In this document: positions 40,370-53,029 of the stretch, in pieces
Position numbering within the stretch: position 1 is the stretch's first letter
How the letters are laid out: every line of letters begins with the position of its first letter
Assembly: GCA_022414725.1 (NCBI GenBank)
Contig: CM039463.1
Location: forward strand, 74,517,209 to 74,581,208
Reading direction: 5' to 3'
Source of the DNA: Microglena sp. YARC
Lineage: Eukaryota; Chlorophyta; Chlorophyceae; Chlamydomonadales; Chlamydomonadaceae
DNA length: 64,000 nt
Notes under the pieces: model-generated
Seen by the model: the letters and a program-made list of their open reading frames with translations, nothing else
The model's database searches: none
What the model was told of the DNA's origin: nothing
Program-made: the position numbers and the translations under genes

Positions 40370-41319
40370 AAAAAAAAGGATAACGCCTGGAGGGGCGTGG
40401 TGTTAAGGGGACCCTCCCGTGCGCCGCAGCTGGGGAAAGTCACCATGGCAGACATAGTAAGTGTCACCCTCCAGGCGGGAGGGACTCCTTCATGCGACGT
40501 GTTGCAAGAATGCTGGTACAGGAGGCGACATATTCTCTGTGCAGCTTAGAGATGAGTTTGCCTACTTGTTCGCGACTGATCCCTAAGGTGGAGAGATTGG
40601 TAATAGTTGTGATTGGTATGGTACCAGTGGTACCTATGGTGAAGACTAGGTAGTGGACAAGGAATCCTTGTTGTTGGAGGATACGTTGGAGCTCCTTATG
40701 CTGAACGCTCTTTTCCTGGAATTTGATTTGGTGGTTAGTGTCTGAGCATTAGCCCAGTTCAACTAGGTAGGCTTTTCTTGCTTTGGATGCGTCGTTAATG
40801 AGGAGGAGATCAGGCCTGTATTTATCCCATGTGGCTTGGGGAAGATCAGGGGGTTTGAGGGTGGTTGGGGGTCTCGTGGGAATGTCGGAGGTCGCTTCAC
40901 AAGTGCCTGCATCCATGTACATGGGGAGAGCCCCCAGAGCTCCTTTGGCTACTGCCTTTTCGATGAGTTGGACCGCCTTATTATGTCTGTTAATATACAT
41001 TCCTTTAAAGACAGGGTGGCTGCACCCAGCAAGAATATGGCCAGCTCCGTCCTGTGCTTTGCGACAAAGAGGGCAGTTATCATCAGAGGGGGGGCTAGTG
41101 CTGGTACCATAGGGGCGTTTGTATCTGTACGCCAGTTTCCTAGTCCATAAGCGTCCCCACCTAGCCTTGTGGATTTGTATTTTTTCCCACCAGTTGATGT
41201 CGGTGGATTGACAGAAACGATTACTAGCCTGAGGGAGGAGGGAGGGGTTGGCTTGCTCCCACATGGAGGAGTATATGCCCGTGGTGTTGGCAACTTGTCA
41301 TGCCCGGTGTGCAGGGGGG
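40370..41319 (-). pseudogene. 3' half of an RNase H-bearing retroelement split by Copia-2
   Basis: Frame 40749-41264 on the - strand continues the protein of 48195-49985: WEQANPSLLPQASNRFCQ, WWEKIQIHKARWG, the zinc motif CPLCRKAQDGAGHILAGC (CX2CX8HX4C) and PPDLPQATWDKYRPDLLLIN. The stop at 40749 is followed by a ~370-bp 3' UTR ending CCAGGCGTTATCC then T-rich sequence; matching tails are at 24516, 5540, 4072 and 54593. One frame change lies near the Copia-2 junction. No RT domain is present on either side, so the copy is 5'-truncated. Confidence 0.7.
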
Positions 41320-41620
41320 TGTCAGCATGAATTGCGGTGCTCTCACGCGTTTTATGACTTGGTGACTACTTATGTCCTTCCTTAGAACTATCGGTCCTGA
41401 CAGTACTATGTCAGCTTCCTGTTGCTTGCGTCATCGGTTCTTCTGACACGCGCTGTCTAACCTGTACCCTGATCAGGTTCCAGGCTACCGCCCCCCTTTC
41501 CTCCGCTGGTGTCCCTTTATGGTTCCACTGTCTTTTGTAATATTATTCTCGTCTCCGCATTTATAGATTGGCGTGCTGCACACACTAAGTCCACTCTCCG
41601 GAGTGTTATCCAAGCTGATA
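41320..41620 (+). repeat. Copia-2 5' LTR
   Basis: 301 bp, TGTCAGCATGAATTGCGG to TCCAAGCTGATA. Three differences from the LTR at 47894-48194. Shares its first ~80 bases with the Copia-1 LTR and then diverges, so it is a sister subfamily. Confidence 0.95.
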
Positions 41621-41657
41621 GGTTATACGGTCCCTCATTTACTACCACTGCTTTGCG

Positions 41658-43839
41658 ATGCAACTTCCGCGAGGGCCTCCCGCTAATTTTGAGAAACTCC
41701 ACGACAAGAATGGAGAATCTTGGACGCGCGGGATGCGCAGTGTCATGATCAGCAATGGCTGCGACCGTGTCCTTCCTAAGGAGGACCCGGGTCCTCTTGA
41801 TGATTGGCTAGACGTCTGTGCACCAGCTGCCTCTGCTAGCGGTCATGAGAGTCCTTCCGCCATCGTGGAAGTAACCCCCCCCAATCAATCCTCCACCTTT
41901 ACGGCTCCTTCTGCTACTGTCCGACGTCTCTCTCCTGAGATTGAGGACGTTCTGATGCGACTCTGCTGTGCTTCCACTCAGATTATCCAGTACGCAAGGG
42001 CGCCTCCTCCTCCTGATGCCCGTTTTGACTACGACTATCAAGAACTTGCTCGTCATCGCCGGGCAGATGGCTATGCTGATGACTCTGATGATGGTGATGA
42101 AGATCTGCAGAGTGCTATGAGTGGTGACTTCGGTGGAGTCACTCCTTCCACTGCTACTCGAGTGTTCAATTCTACCGTCTCTCCTGTGTATGAGCCTCTG
42201 TCGGCACCTGCTCTTGCGCCTTCCCCGGAGTTTAAGCCTGATCCAGTCTCTGCGCCTCTGCTTGCGCCCCCTTCCACCTGTCCACCCGGAGGTGGCCAGG
42301 CCGTCTTTGATGCAGAAGTCTGCGTCTTTCACCTTGCCTCCGGACCGAGGTCTGTCTGGCTACAATACTCGTGCTCGAGAGGCTTCTGCTGCTGCTGCTG
42401 GCCGCGCATCCTTTGCTGGCCCTTCGCAGGAGCCCCCTCCACCCCCGCCTCCGCCTGTGGAGCAGCCCCCTGCTCCTGGCCCTCCGCCATATGTGCCTCC
42501 TTCGCTGTCATGCGACTCCTGGGAGCATCTGCTCGATGGCGGACATCCTCTGCGTCTATCCCTGCAGGACTGCCGTCTTATCCGCCAAGCTCAACATGCT
42601 GGGGAATCCTTGGACCGCACTCTGTACGGTAGGCTGGATATGACTGCCACTCAGGCTATGGTTGATAGCAAGGGTCGCCCTAGGCCTAGGCGTGTGATGG
42701 CTTATTCTGAGCTAGGTCTAGAGTGTCGGGCTTTTCTGGGACCTGTTATGCCAGGGATTAACTACCCTCCTGCTAATGGTGTGACCTCTGGAGGGGTTGG
42801 GCGTAGGAACAGTGACCTGCGAGGTTACCAGTTTGTTAAGGTGCCACTCCCTTTCTGTCCTGTTCGTCCTGATTACGAGCTCATTGCGCGTGTTGCGCGT
42901 TCCCTATATCTCATCAGGAACTTAGATGACCAGCGCGCTTATGACGCTGGTCTTGCTGCTGAGTATTTTCTGGCGATTCGTGAGTCTTTAGCTCCTCGGT
43001 GTGCTCCTCCTGCTGCTGGAACTTCGGCCTCTCATGGTGAGTCTAGTGTCGATCCTGCACTGTTGGGTTTCAGTGCGCTTACCCTACCCCGCCAAGAGTT
43101 CATGATCTTATCCATGATGCTTGCCAACATGACGGATGCCCTAGTCAAGGTGTATAGGGACTTTGCTTCACCTCGGGATATCTTTTTGCATATCCGGAGG
43201 CAGCAGTCCGATGCCCTTGCCTTGCGTGTCCCTCTCTTGCTGAAGGAGTATCATGCTTCGGTCATGGGCACTCATGAGCACGTTGACGCTTTCTTTCGTC
43301 GGGTTCGCGGTATGTGCACTGACCTGCGCAGTGCTGGGTTTCCGCAGACTCAGCGTCACGCCATGGGCATTCTAGTTCAAGGTGCTAGTCTGCCCCGGTT
43401 CGAAACGCTGCGGATTAAGTATGGTATCCTGATATACAACCAGCAACCTGTTGAGTACTGGTCCTGTCTAGAGGAATATAGGCAGCTAGATATTCTAAAC
43501 ATAGCGCTCCCTCAGTCGGATTCCAGGCATCCTGGTTGGTCCCGGACCGCTCCTCAGTTTCCTGCTAATGCTGCATTTCAGCGGCGGCAGAAGACTGGTG
43601 GTGGTTCTGGGTCGAACAAGAGGCGCCTGGAATGCACCTGGGGACCATGCCCCCACAAGGATGGTCACTCGGAGGACCGTTGCTGGACGAAGTTCCCTGC
43701 CCTGCGAAGGGTCCCTGGTCGTGCAGAACCAACGCTTCCTTCACCGTTGCCTGCTAACCTGGCCCTTCCAGGTCACCTTACTCCAAAGCAATTGTCTTCC
43801 TTGCAGGCTCAAATTGATGGGTTTGCTATGCAGAAGTAG
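41658..43839 (+). pseudogene. gag: Copia-2 gag, one frameshift
   Basis: Starts MQLPRGPPANFEKL. An acidic and Pro-rich first half runs in one frame to about 42315, then the homologous reading continues in the frame that ends at 43839. Capsid-like region has DRTLYGRLDMTATQ, LDDQRAYDAGLAAEYFL and FFRRVRGMCTDLRSAGFPQ; the zinc knuckle is CTWGPCPHKDGHSEDRC. It ends LSSLQAQIDGFAMQK then TAG. The stop is followed in the same frame by an open linker into pol. Confidence 0.88.
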
Positions 43840-46800
43840 CAGGTAAGCCCTGTCCTATTCTCCTGCACCTCTAGGTTCTCAAATGTGTGTAGTCCGAGCC
43901 TGTCTGAGGGTGTCTGGCATGTGGATTCTGGAGCTGGAATGTCCATCACAGGTGATAGATCTTTGTTCACTGTGTTTGATGTTCCACTGAATCTGCCATC
44001 AGTTCGATTTGGTGATGGTGTGGTTCAACGGGCAGTAGGTAAGGGATCCATTGAGTTATGTAGTGATTGGTTACCAACACCAATCATTCTAACTAATGTT
44101 CTCTACATACCTCACTGTCCGGTGAACCTCCTGTCAGTAAATGCTGTGGTTCATTCTCTCCACTGCAAGATTTCTTTTGATAGTATTAGTTGCACTGCCA
44201 CTCAGGGCTCTTCTATTCTCTGGTCCTTCCCTGCCTCCAGTGATGGTGTTTACAAGTTTGCATGTAGGCCTTGTTACACCACCAGTGGCTGTTCGTTTGG
44301 TGCTGACAATTACCCAGCTTTTGCACTTGATGTTGATGAGGACAGTGGAGTTGTTATCCCTACCACTCCTGAATGGCTGTGGCATAGGCGGCTGGGTCAC
44401 CCCGGCTATGATGCCATGCACAGACTTGTCAAGAAGGGTATGGTTAAGAACTTACCCCTCTCACTCAACCAGGTCCCAAAACTGGCTAAGATCCCTTGTG
44501 ATGCTTGTCAAAAGGCTAAGGGCAAACGTCTCCCTTTTCCTAAAGCAAGCACTACTCCGATCAATGCACCTCTCCAACGCCTTCACTTGGACATCATGGG
44601 GCCAGTTCATATTAGAGGTCTGCCTGGGGAGTTTTATATTCTGTGCCTCACAGACCAACACTCTGGCTATGCTGAAGTGTTGTGCTTGAGGACCAGGGAT
44701 GAAGCTCCCTTAGCAGTTCAGACTATCATCCTCAGATGGATGAATCAGCTGCACGGGTTTGCCTTTAAGTGCCTGAGGTCTGACAGGGCTAAGGAGTTTT
44801 ATAGTAAAGTGGTTTGAGGATTGGCTGATATCGGTTGGGGCAGTGCATGAGTTATCTTTGGCATACACTGCACAGCAGAATGCAACTGTGGAGAGGTACA
44901 ATGGGGTCTTACAGTCTATAGCTAGGAGCATCCACCTGGAGTCTAAGCTAACTAAGTCTTTCTGGCCCTATGCCTTCCTAGCTGCGTGTTACCTTCGTAA
45001 TCGCTTGCCCAATCAGGGAGATAAGACTCCTCATGAGCTTTTATTTGGGGTTCAGCCTGATGTGTCGATGTTGCGCGTGTTCGGATGCCCTTGCTACGTT
45101 ACGTTAGTCAATGGGAAGAAGCGCAACAAGCTGGACGAAAGGGCGTTATCTGGTAGACTGGTTGGGTATTCCCTGGTGAGTAAGGGTTATTTTGTTTGGG
45201 TTCCTAAGTTGCGCCAGGTAGTAGAGAGTCGTGATGTACTCTTCTATGAGCAGTTTGATCATAACTGTATTCCTGGGCTATCTCCCTATGACGGGTCGCC
45301 GTATGTCTCTCGCATCCCTGCCGCTATCAACGGACACATGCCTGTGCCTACGGTTTATTCCCTTGACCCTTTGCTAACCCCAATTGTCGACCGCTGCCCT
45401 GATCATGGGATGACCTTGCGTCCCAGGTCAGGGGCTGATGGTGCTGTATTGTGTGTGAAGGCACTGGGCGGGCGAGATTCTGCAGTTCTTTCAGATAAAA
45501 TCTTAGCCGAATCGCAGGGGGTCGCCAGGCCCTCCTCTGCGCCACATTTCGTCGGTGAAGATTTAGGATTACGACAGCCTTCGATCATAGTGGTACCTGG
45601 ATCAGGTCCATTGACTAATAGTCGCCAACCTCCGACCACCTCGGATGGCTCGCGGGTGTCGTTCATTCAGACGCCTCCTGTCGTCCCTGGTGGATTACTC
45701 GGGTCAAGCCCATGTGATGATGTAGCCGTTGCCGATAGTGCAAGTGATGATCTGGAACACTGGTCGGGTTCCGATACTGCGTATGGCTGGGGTGTTCCGG
45801 TCGACCCAGGCTTCGTTGATATAGAGGCAAATAAGGCCGGCCCTGTTCAACCAGGCAGTAGTTCTGCACTGGGGGCTATACTACCGTTACTGCTGATACT
45901 GCTGATATCCCCGCTGCTCATGTACAAGTACACTGCTTGTACGTGGGAGCATACATTTCCACTTCCACTGAACTGACCTTCAAAGCTGCCATGCTTCCCA
46001 CCAACCCTGACAGGGATCAATGGCTCCTTGCTATGAAGGATGAGATGGCGTCCCTACATGCCCATGGCACTTAGGCGCTCACTCCACTGCCTCCTAAACA
46101 GAGGGTCCTGTCTGGCAGGTGGTTATTTGTGAAGAAGGTTGGGGTTGATGGTTCTATTCGCTTCAAGGCACGTTTTGTGGTTCGTGGTTTTCTGCAGCGT
46201 CCTGGGTTGGATTTTCATGATGTATATGCCCCCGTTTCTTCTAAAGCAGGTCTGAGGGTGCTCCTGGCTGCCATCACTCATAGGAAGATGTTTGTTCGGC
46301 AGCTGGACATCAAGACTGCATTTCTGAATGCTCCCCTTGAACCTGGTCTGGACCTGTACTGCCACCAGCCTGAGGGCTTTAACTTGGTCCTAACGGTGTT
46401 CCCCTTGTGTGCAAGCTTACTTGGTCCTAACGGTGTTCCCCTTGTGTGCAAGCTGATCAAGTCCCTTTATGGTTTGAAACAGGCGCCCAGGGCTTGGAGT
46501 ATGGATGTCAAGCGGGTTTTGGTTGCACATGGTTTTATTATGTGCAAGGCGGAACCTGCTCTGTATTTTAGGAGGGATTCTAATGGTGGGTGGAGCTATG
46601 TCCTAACCTATGTTGATGATTTTATCTGTGCTTTTAGTGAGCTGGATAGGTATGTTTTGCTGATCAAGGCTATGGAGAAAGCTGGCTGGGAGGTCAAAGA
46701 GATGGGGTGTGCCGGTTCAGTTCCTCTCCTTGGACATGGCTTGTACACTTGACTCTGACGGCAGGTGTGTGTTCAGATCAACCTCTCCCAGCACTCCTAC

Positions 46801-47583
46801 ATTGTTGATCTGGTGGAGCAGTTTGGTCTGACTGCTGCTGCCAAGCCCAGGTTTGGTGCCCCCATGGACAAGTCCACCGTCACTGACCCACCTGGAGAAC
46901 CCCTGTCCTCTAATAGCCAGTACCTCTCTCTTGTTGGTGCTTTGCTATACCTGGCTACTTGCACCAGGCCTGATATTGCCTTTGCTGTGAGCTACCTGTC
47001 CAGGTTTTCTGCTCACCCTACCGTCCCCCTGTGGGGGGCAGCCAAGCGTTTGCTTTTGTATTTGAGGTCACATTCCCACCTGGGACTCACTTACACACAC
47101 AGCCCTGATTATTCTTTTACTGTCTTTAGTGACTCATCCTTTGCTGATGATGGGTCTGACAGGAGATCTCAGACTGGCTTTGCTGTCCTGGCTGGAGGGT
47201 ACATAGTGAACTGGATGAGCAAGAGGCAGCCTACAGTTGACATTAGCTCTTGTGAGGCTGAGTATCAGGCCCTGTCTCAGGCTGCCAGGGAGGTGCAATG
47301 GTTGAAGAAGTTGACGGTGGATCTGGGTCTGCCTTGTGATTTAGTTACCATTCAGGGTGACAACATAGGGTCTCTGAGATGGGCCAATGACTGGCAGCTC
47401 CTCCCTCGCAGCAAGCACATTGATGTTATTCATCACTACATCAAGGAGCTGGTGGAGGACGGTTCACTAGATGTTGCCTATGTTAACACCAAGGACAACT
47501 GTGCTGACCCCTTCACCAAGCCCCTTGATCCTGCTGTGTTCTGGAGGTTTATGCGGATGCTTGGGATGACCGCTTCTTCTTAG
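43840..47583 (+). pseudogene. pol: Copia-2 pol (protease, integrase, RT, RNase H), frame-broken
   Basis: In the gag frame, directly after the TAG: linker, protease DSGAGMSITGDRSLF, integrase HRRLGH and CDAC zinc motif, then LHLDIMG and LRSDRAKEF. A frame change near 44815 precedes NATVERYNG. RT has QLDIKTAFLNA and an intact LTYVDDFICAF. RNase H has VFSDSSFADD, SSCEAEYQAL and HIDVIHHYIKELVEDG. Copy-specific damage: a TAG at 46072 where Copia-1 has Trp, an in-frame 36-bp duplication reading LVLTVFPLCASLLGPNGVPL, and a frame change near 46745. Confidence 0.9.
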
Positions 47584-47893
47584 GGTAATTTTTTTTTGGT
47601 TACATCGGTTTCTTTGGTTATCATTGTATGGCATTAGGTTCCTATTCACGGATCGGGTTTTCTATACCGTTGTTACCCATCTTTGATATTCGGTTTTCAT
47701 CCTTTTCTAACTTGGCAAATTTTGGTTTTTGCCGTGTTTCATTCCTTCCTATAAACCTTTGGGTTTCCATTTGAAGTTCTCTCGATTTTTCGGAGTTCTT
47801 TGATTTTTTTTTCAATCTGTTACATATAGTTCTATGTCACCAGTGCCATAGGTGGAGAAGTAGTATTGTATGTCACCTGTGTCATAGGTGGAG

Positions 47894-48194
47894 TGTCAGC
47901 ATGAATTGCGGTGCTCTCACGCGTTTTATGACTTGGTGACTACTTATGTACTTCCTTAGAACTATCGGTCCTGACAGTACTATGTCAGCTTCCTGTTGCT
48001 TGTGTCATCGGTTCTTCTGACACGCGCTGTCTAACCTGTACCCTGATCAGGCTCCAGGCTACCGCCCCCCTTTCCTCCGCTGGTGTCCCTTTATGGTTCC
48101 ACTGTCTTTTGTAATATTATTCTCGTCTCCGCATTTATAGATTGGCGTGCTGCACACACTAAGTCCACTCTCCGGAGTGTTATCCAAGCTGATA
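47894..48194 (+). repeat. Copia-2 3' LTR
   Basis: 301 bp. Preceded directly by the polypurine-like CATAGGTGGAG, with a second copy of that motif about 40 bases upstream as in Copia-1. Confidence 0.95.
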
Positions 48195-49985
48195 GGGGGT
48201 GGGGAGGTTAGCCTTGATACCCTTGGTGAGATTGTTGGCCGGGTGCCGGGGGGGCTGGTCCCCGTTAATAGATTTGGGGGGCTGGACAGACGGCCAATGC
48301 ATGTTGAGGTGCGCCTGTTCCCCTGTTTTAACTGGCCCAATTACATTGTATCCTGTCGTCGCTTCTTCCGCGAGCGTGTCTGCCTCGTCATTCCCTACGA
48401 TTCCTGAGTGAGATCGGACCTTAAGCAGGCGTGTGGTAGCAGCAGCGTTGTGTCTGTTGATAATGTGGATGGCGATGTCTTGCAGGAGGTCGCGGTGTTT
48501 GTTTTCCCGGGTCCTGCTGGGATAGTAAATGTGCAGGTTAATAAGCTGCAAGGAGCATAAGCTGTCGGAGTAGATGGTGAGTTCATCATATATTTCGGAG
48601 TGTATCAGTGCTTGTTGGATTGCCACGAGTTCGGCGCGATTGATGTCGGCAGTGATGCCCTGTCCGCCAGTGTCTATGCGCAGGCAACGTGCAGCGGCCC
48701 TGGGGGAGTATACGCCTGCCCCTAGGCGGGACGCCGTCTTTGTCTATGATGGCACTTCCATCTGTGTATAGAGCGAGGCCTGGTGCTTGTATGTGTGCAC
48801 GGGAGCACGGGGGGTGTTATGGGTGTGGGGTATATCTGCATGGGGGTGGGTTGTTGTGCCCAGGTCTTAAGGAGGGCGCTAAGTGCCTTGGGTAGGTGGG
48901 TGGTAGGAAGGCCCATTTGGGAGGGGGGGGGACCTGGTCGTCAGATGGAAGTGGCCTCCATGTCCCTCATGGTTTGGGCCCATGTGGTGGGTGGGTTGTG
49001 GAGGTACTTGGCATGGCCAGCTGGGTTTGAGATGGCAATGAGTTTGTAGGTTCCTCTGTGTCTCTTGGCAGGGTTGAGTTTGCCTCCCGTCCAGATTAGG
49101 GAGGGGGTGGGGGGTTTGGCCTTGGGAGGCAGAGTGGCTAGTTCCATAGCCCATGGGTGATTTAGGAGGGCGTTATGGGCATATGTGGGTTTGTGTGGGA
49201 CCAAGAGGATGGTGCACGCGGGAATATCAAGGGTGTGAGCATGTATGGCACTGCCTAGACTCGCGGGCCTCTTCAGGGTTCTGGCTGGTGAGGTGTGTGT
49301 TTCCCCCGTACCAAGGTTGGGTGTAGCAGTGGGGTCCTAATCCAAACAGTTGGCCAATGGGGGTGGGGGTGTTGCCCATGGGGAGATGGGGACTCATTAG
49401 GAGGGGTGATGTGTCAAGGTCCGTTGTCATCCCCAGGGTGGCTGGACATAGCTTTGTGTATGGCTGGGGAGACATTGGAGATGGTAGTGTCTTTGTGCTG
49501 TGATAGGAGGGTGGCTACGTCTCCAGCGAAGGTTCTTGTATGTGCTGTGGAGGGTCCACAGGTGGGGAGAGTGTGCCTTGGTGGTATGGTATCTGTGGTG
49601 GAGGAGCTGGAGTTGGGAGAGGGGTATATGAGTATATGACCGACACATTGGCCTGTTGGTGAGTAGATGTAGGTGGTGTCTCCGTTGTTGAGTTGGGGGG
49701 GGAGGTGGTGGTACCTGTCATTCAGGGTACCAGCCTGTATGTGGGATTTGCCAGGGGGGTGGATATCCCAGTCTGGGTGGTGGTGTTAATGATGAGGTTT
49801 TGCCTGAGTTCGCTGTACCATTTGGCATCAAACTCTCCTCCCTCCGCCCACTGTCCTTGTTGTTGGAGGTTAGTGAGGTGGAGGTCTTGTCTGGGTGGAA
49901 TGGAGGGGGGGGGGGCGGCTTTGGGGGTAGTTTCAGTGTTGTAGGCATGGAGGAGTTCCTGGAATCTGGTGGGACCACTTGAAAA
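48195..49985 (-). pseudogene. RNase H domain and upstream linker of a non-LTR-type retroelement, 5'-truncated
   Basis: On the - strand an RNase H fold is readable with all four acidic positions: LYTDGSAIID (48.76 kb), INRAELVAIQQAL (48.63 kb), LTIYSDSLCSLQLI and VRSHSGIVGNDEADTLAEEA (48.4 kb). One frame change lies between the first two near 48730. Upstream (48.94-49.98 kb) lie coding-like pieces such as LNHPWAMELATLPPKAKPP and FDAKWYSELRQNLIINTTTQ with frame changes. The copy ends at about 49985, where a hAT-like MITE fragment begins; no RT is seen. Copia-2 separates this part from the zinc motif and tail at 40370-41319. LINEs with RNase H are known in green algae. Confidence 0.7.
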
Positions 49986-50104
49986 TAAAACTGCCCTTGT
50001 TGCGCAAAAAACGAAAAAAAAATGCTTGCTGCGCCCACAGGGGGGTGCAAAACTGAGCGAAACGCGCAGTGGGGCTCAAAAAGGCAGCTTGGAAGTACCC
50101 TGAT
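49986..50104. mobile_element. Truncated hAT-like MITE
   Basis: Matches the right part of the 195-bp MITE (TGCTTGCTGCGCCCACAGGG, GCAAAACTGAGCG) and ends GGAAGTACCCTG. The left terminus is missing at the junction with the retroelement. Confidence 0.6.
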
Positions 50105-50325
50105 GTGTATGTAACGCATTTCATGTTAGAATGCCCTTTATATTCTGGGGATAGAAATTTGCTTTTTGAGAAACTGGAAATTGAGCCTGAGTTGGTTGAT
50201 AAAGACTCAAGCATGAGGCTGGTCATGAACCCTGGTTCCTTTCAAGGATGGAAATATCTTGCGCATATAATAGGACTTGTCCCACGGTCCACTTGCTGTA
50301 TGCAGCATATAACTACAACGTGAAT
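50105..50325 (+). pseudogene. C-terminal fragment of a second non-LTR retroelement
   Basis: Reads YVTHFMLECPLYSGDRNLLF and EKLEIEPELVDKDSSMRLVM up to a TGA near 50323. H-F-x-x-E-C-P-x-Y-x-x-x-R is the same ending as at 38747-39070. The CX2C part before it has been replaced by the MITE terminus. Confidence 0.5.
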
Positions 50326-50521
50326 CTATCTAGTTATAACTTCAAGCATATTAACTTTCAATGCAGACAGTATGTTAGTATTTGGTGTTGTGCCCCATAA
50401 AGTATGGGTGGAAATGCCAAAGCGGCTGGAGCAGATAGAGATAGTAGATCCTTGATTAAAAGTGGTTGGAAACAGACAGTTTCGTTCTGGTGAGGTCTGA
50501 GGAGTCTGATTTGAGGAAGGT

Positions 50522-50537
50522 GGTGTTTAAAAACACC
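50522..50537 (-). terminator. Histone H3 3' stem-loop
   Basis: On the - strand GGTGTTTTTAAACACC, the same sequence as behind H2A, 37 bases after the H3 stop. Confidence 0.9.
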
Positions 50538-50574
50538 GTTTTTTGTTTGCCATGGCCAAGGCAGCCAAGTTGAT

Positions 50575-51619
<1,045 letters not shown>

Positions 51620-51661
51620 TCACGTCCAGGAACACGCGGCACCTGCCTGCCCCCAACCCTC

Positions 51662-51677
51662 GGTGTTTTTCAACACC
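51662..51677 (+). terminator. Histone H4 3' stem-loop
   Basis: GGTGTTTTTCAACACC, identical to the H2B element. Confidence 0.9.
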
Positions 51678-51699
51678 ACAATCACTTACATGAATCCAC

Positions 51700-52369
51700 C
51701 TCTACCTTCTGATCGACGTTGATATTGAACAATCGCCCAAGTCTCAGCTCATAAACTCCAACCCAACGGTGTGCTCGATAGTTAGTTGCTGCCATTGTAT
51801 TCCATATTTGTTTCCGCAGACATGGCCATCACTTCACTGGCATGAACCTGGTTTCGTGGCTCCAGCCTTTAAGGTCGGTCGCCGCCGTCCATGGTAGAGG
51901 CGACATCAACATGTAAGACAGGCGCTGGTAGGTAGCCTCGAGGTCGTCATCAGAGCCTTGTATCCATCAAACCAAACATACAGAGTATGCAGGTGGAGGA
52001 CCAGAGGTTCGGGCTTGTAATCCGATTTGTATTTGGTCTCGTGGTGGGATCAGTGGTCCGAACTCCGAAGCTATCCAGATAAATGCCCAAGTCATCGTAG
52101 TAGTGATAATTGATTACGCACTCTTCAATGCGTCAATATAAGGTGTATTAGTGGATAAGCACAATCTGACTTCCCAAGTTGAGAATGAAACTATTCCTCT
52201 TCAATACCGGTGATTGTGCAATAGACACCTGGAAGGCAGAGAAAATTTGCCTCTATTTATCCATGATTATGTGAGGTTGGATAAGGCATTCATGCTAATT
52301 TTGGATGATGTAACATCATTGATGTTACTGTCAAAGACAGCAGGTAGCCTTAACATACTGGGGCCATAT
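51700..52369. other. Downstream of H4, no gene recognised
   Basis: Plain sequence with one short match GGCTCCAGCCTTTAAGG to 37845. No open frame with recognisable content. Confidence 0.4.
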
Positions 52370-52918
52370 ACCGTACGCGCCTTAAGTATTGGCAAATGTC
52401 ATTTCCCTCCTTCAAGTGGGACTCAGACTCTCAGAAAAGCATGGCAAAACTAACTTGGCAAAGGGGTACCGTATATGGCCTTGACTGTCTCAAGCTCAGA
52501 CTTGAAATCCAGTTGGCAAAGGGTCTTATATTATTGTTACATTTCCTTATTACATGTTCACCAAATAGTCTGCCCAAGCTTGCTGTAAAACCATGTAACA
52601 ATTCAAAGCAGGAGCATTAAACTTGCTAGGGCTTAGTACCCAGACCGGTACATGGCTCCAGGCAGCCGAATTGCTGGCTGGCGCTATGTAACCAAGTTCA
52701 AGGTCAACTACGTGTTAACAAAGTAGTCTGCCCAAGCTCGCTTAAAATAAAACCATGTACCAATTCAAATAAGGAACATTTAACTTGCTAGGGCTTAGCA
52801 GACAGAGTACCATGGTAACCGTAACTTGGCAAAGGCCAACCACCTGGAGTGGTCTCAATCTGGATCCCTAATCCGGTTTGGCAAAGGGTCGTTTGTCAAT
52901 ACTTAAGGCGCATACGGT
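52370..52918. repeat. Region bounded by a 27-bp inverted repeat, possible foldback element
   Basis: ACCGTACGCGCCTTAAGTAT plus TGGCAAA at 52370-52396 is matched by its complement at 52892-52918 with two mismatches. Inside, TTGGCAAAGGG recurs four times and ATAGTCTGCCCAAGCT / TAGTCTGCCCAAGCTCGC with ACTTGCTAGGGCTTAG is tandemly repeated (52565-52640, 52725-52800). No clear target duplication. Confidence 0.5.
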
Positions 52919-53029
52919 ATTACGGTAACCAAGTTCAAGTCCAAGCCATCATTAGTCATAACACATGTTCTATGTGCTCAGTGCCTAGATGAGTCATCAG
53001 AGTATATAACCATAACACCAGTTGTTTTG

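Larger units (their letters stand above)
41320..48194 (+). mobile_element. Ty1/copia LTR retrotransposon, Copia-2
   Basis: Full-length 6.9-kb element with a perfect 5-bp target duplication GGGGG (41315-41319, 48195-48199). It lies inside the RNase H retroelement, whose - strand coding resumes on both sides. Internal order is gag, protease, integrase, RT, RNase H. The coding is interrupted by frame changes near 42315, 44815, 45965 and 46745, a TAG at 46072 and a 36-bp tandem duplication at about 46382-46450. Near-identical LTRs show recent insertion. Confidence 0.95.

Noticed and set aside
43837..43845. TMV-type readthrough context (TAG CAR YYA)
   Set aside because: Copia-2 has TAG CAG GTA and Copia-1 TAG GAG GTA, so the exact context is not met; recoding remains possible but is not shown by this motif.
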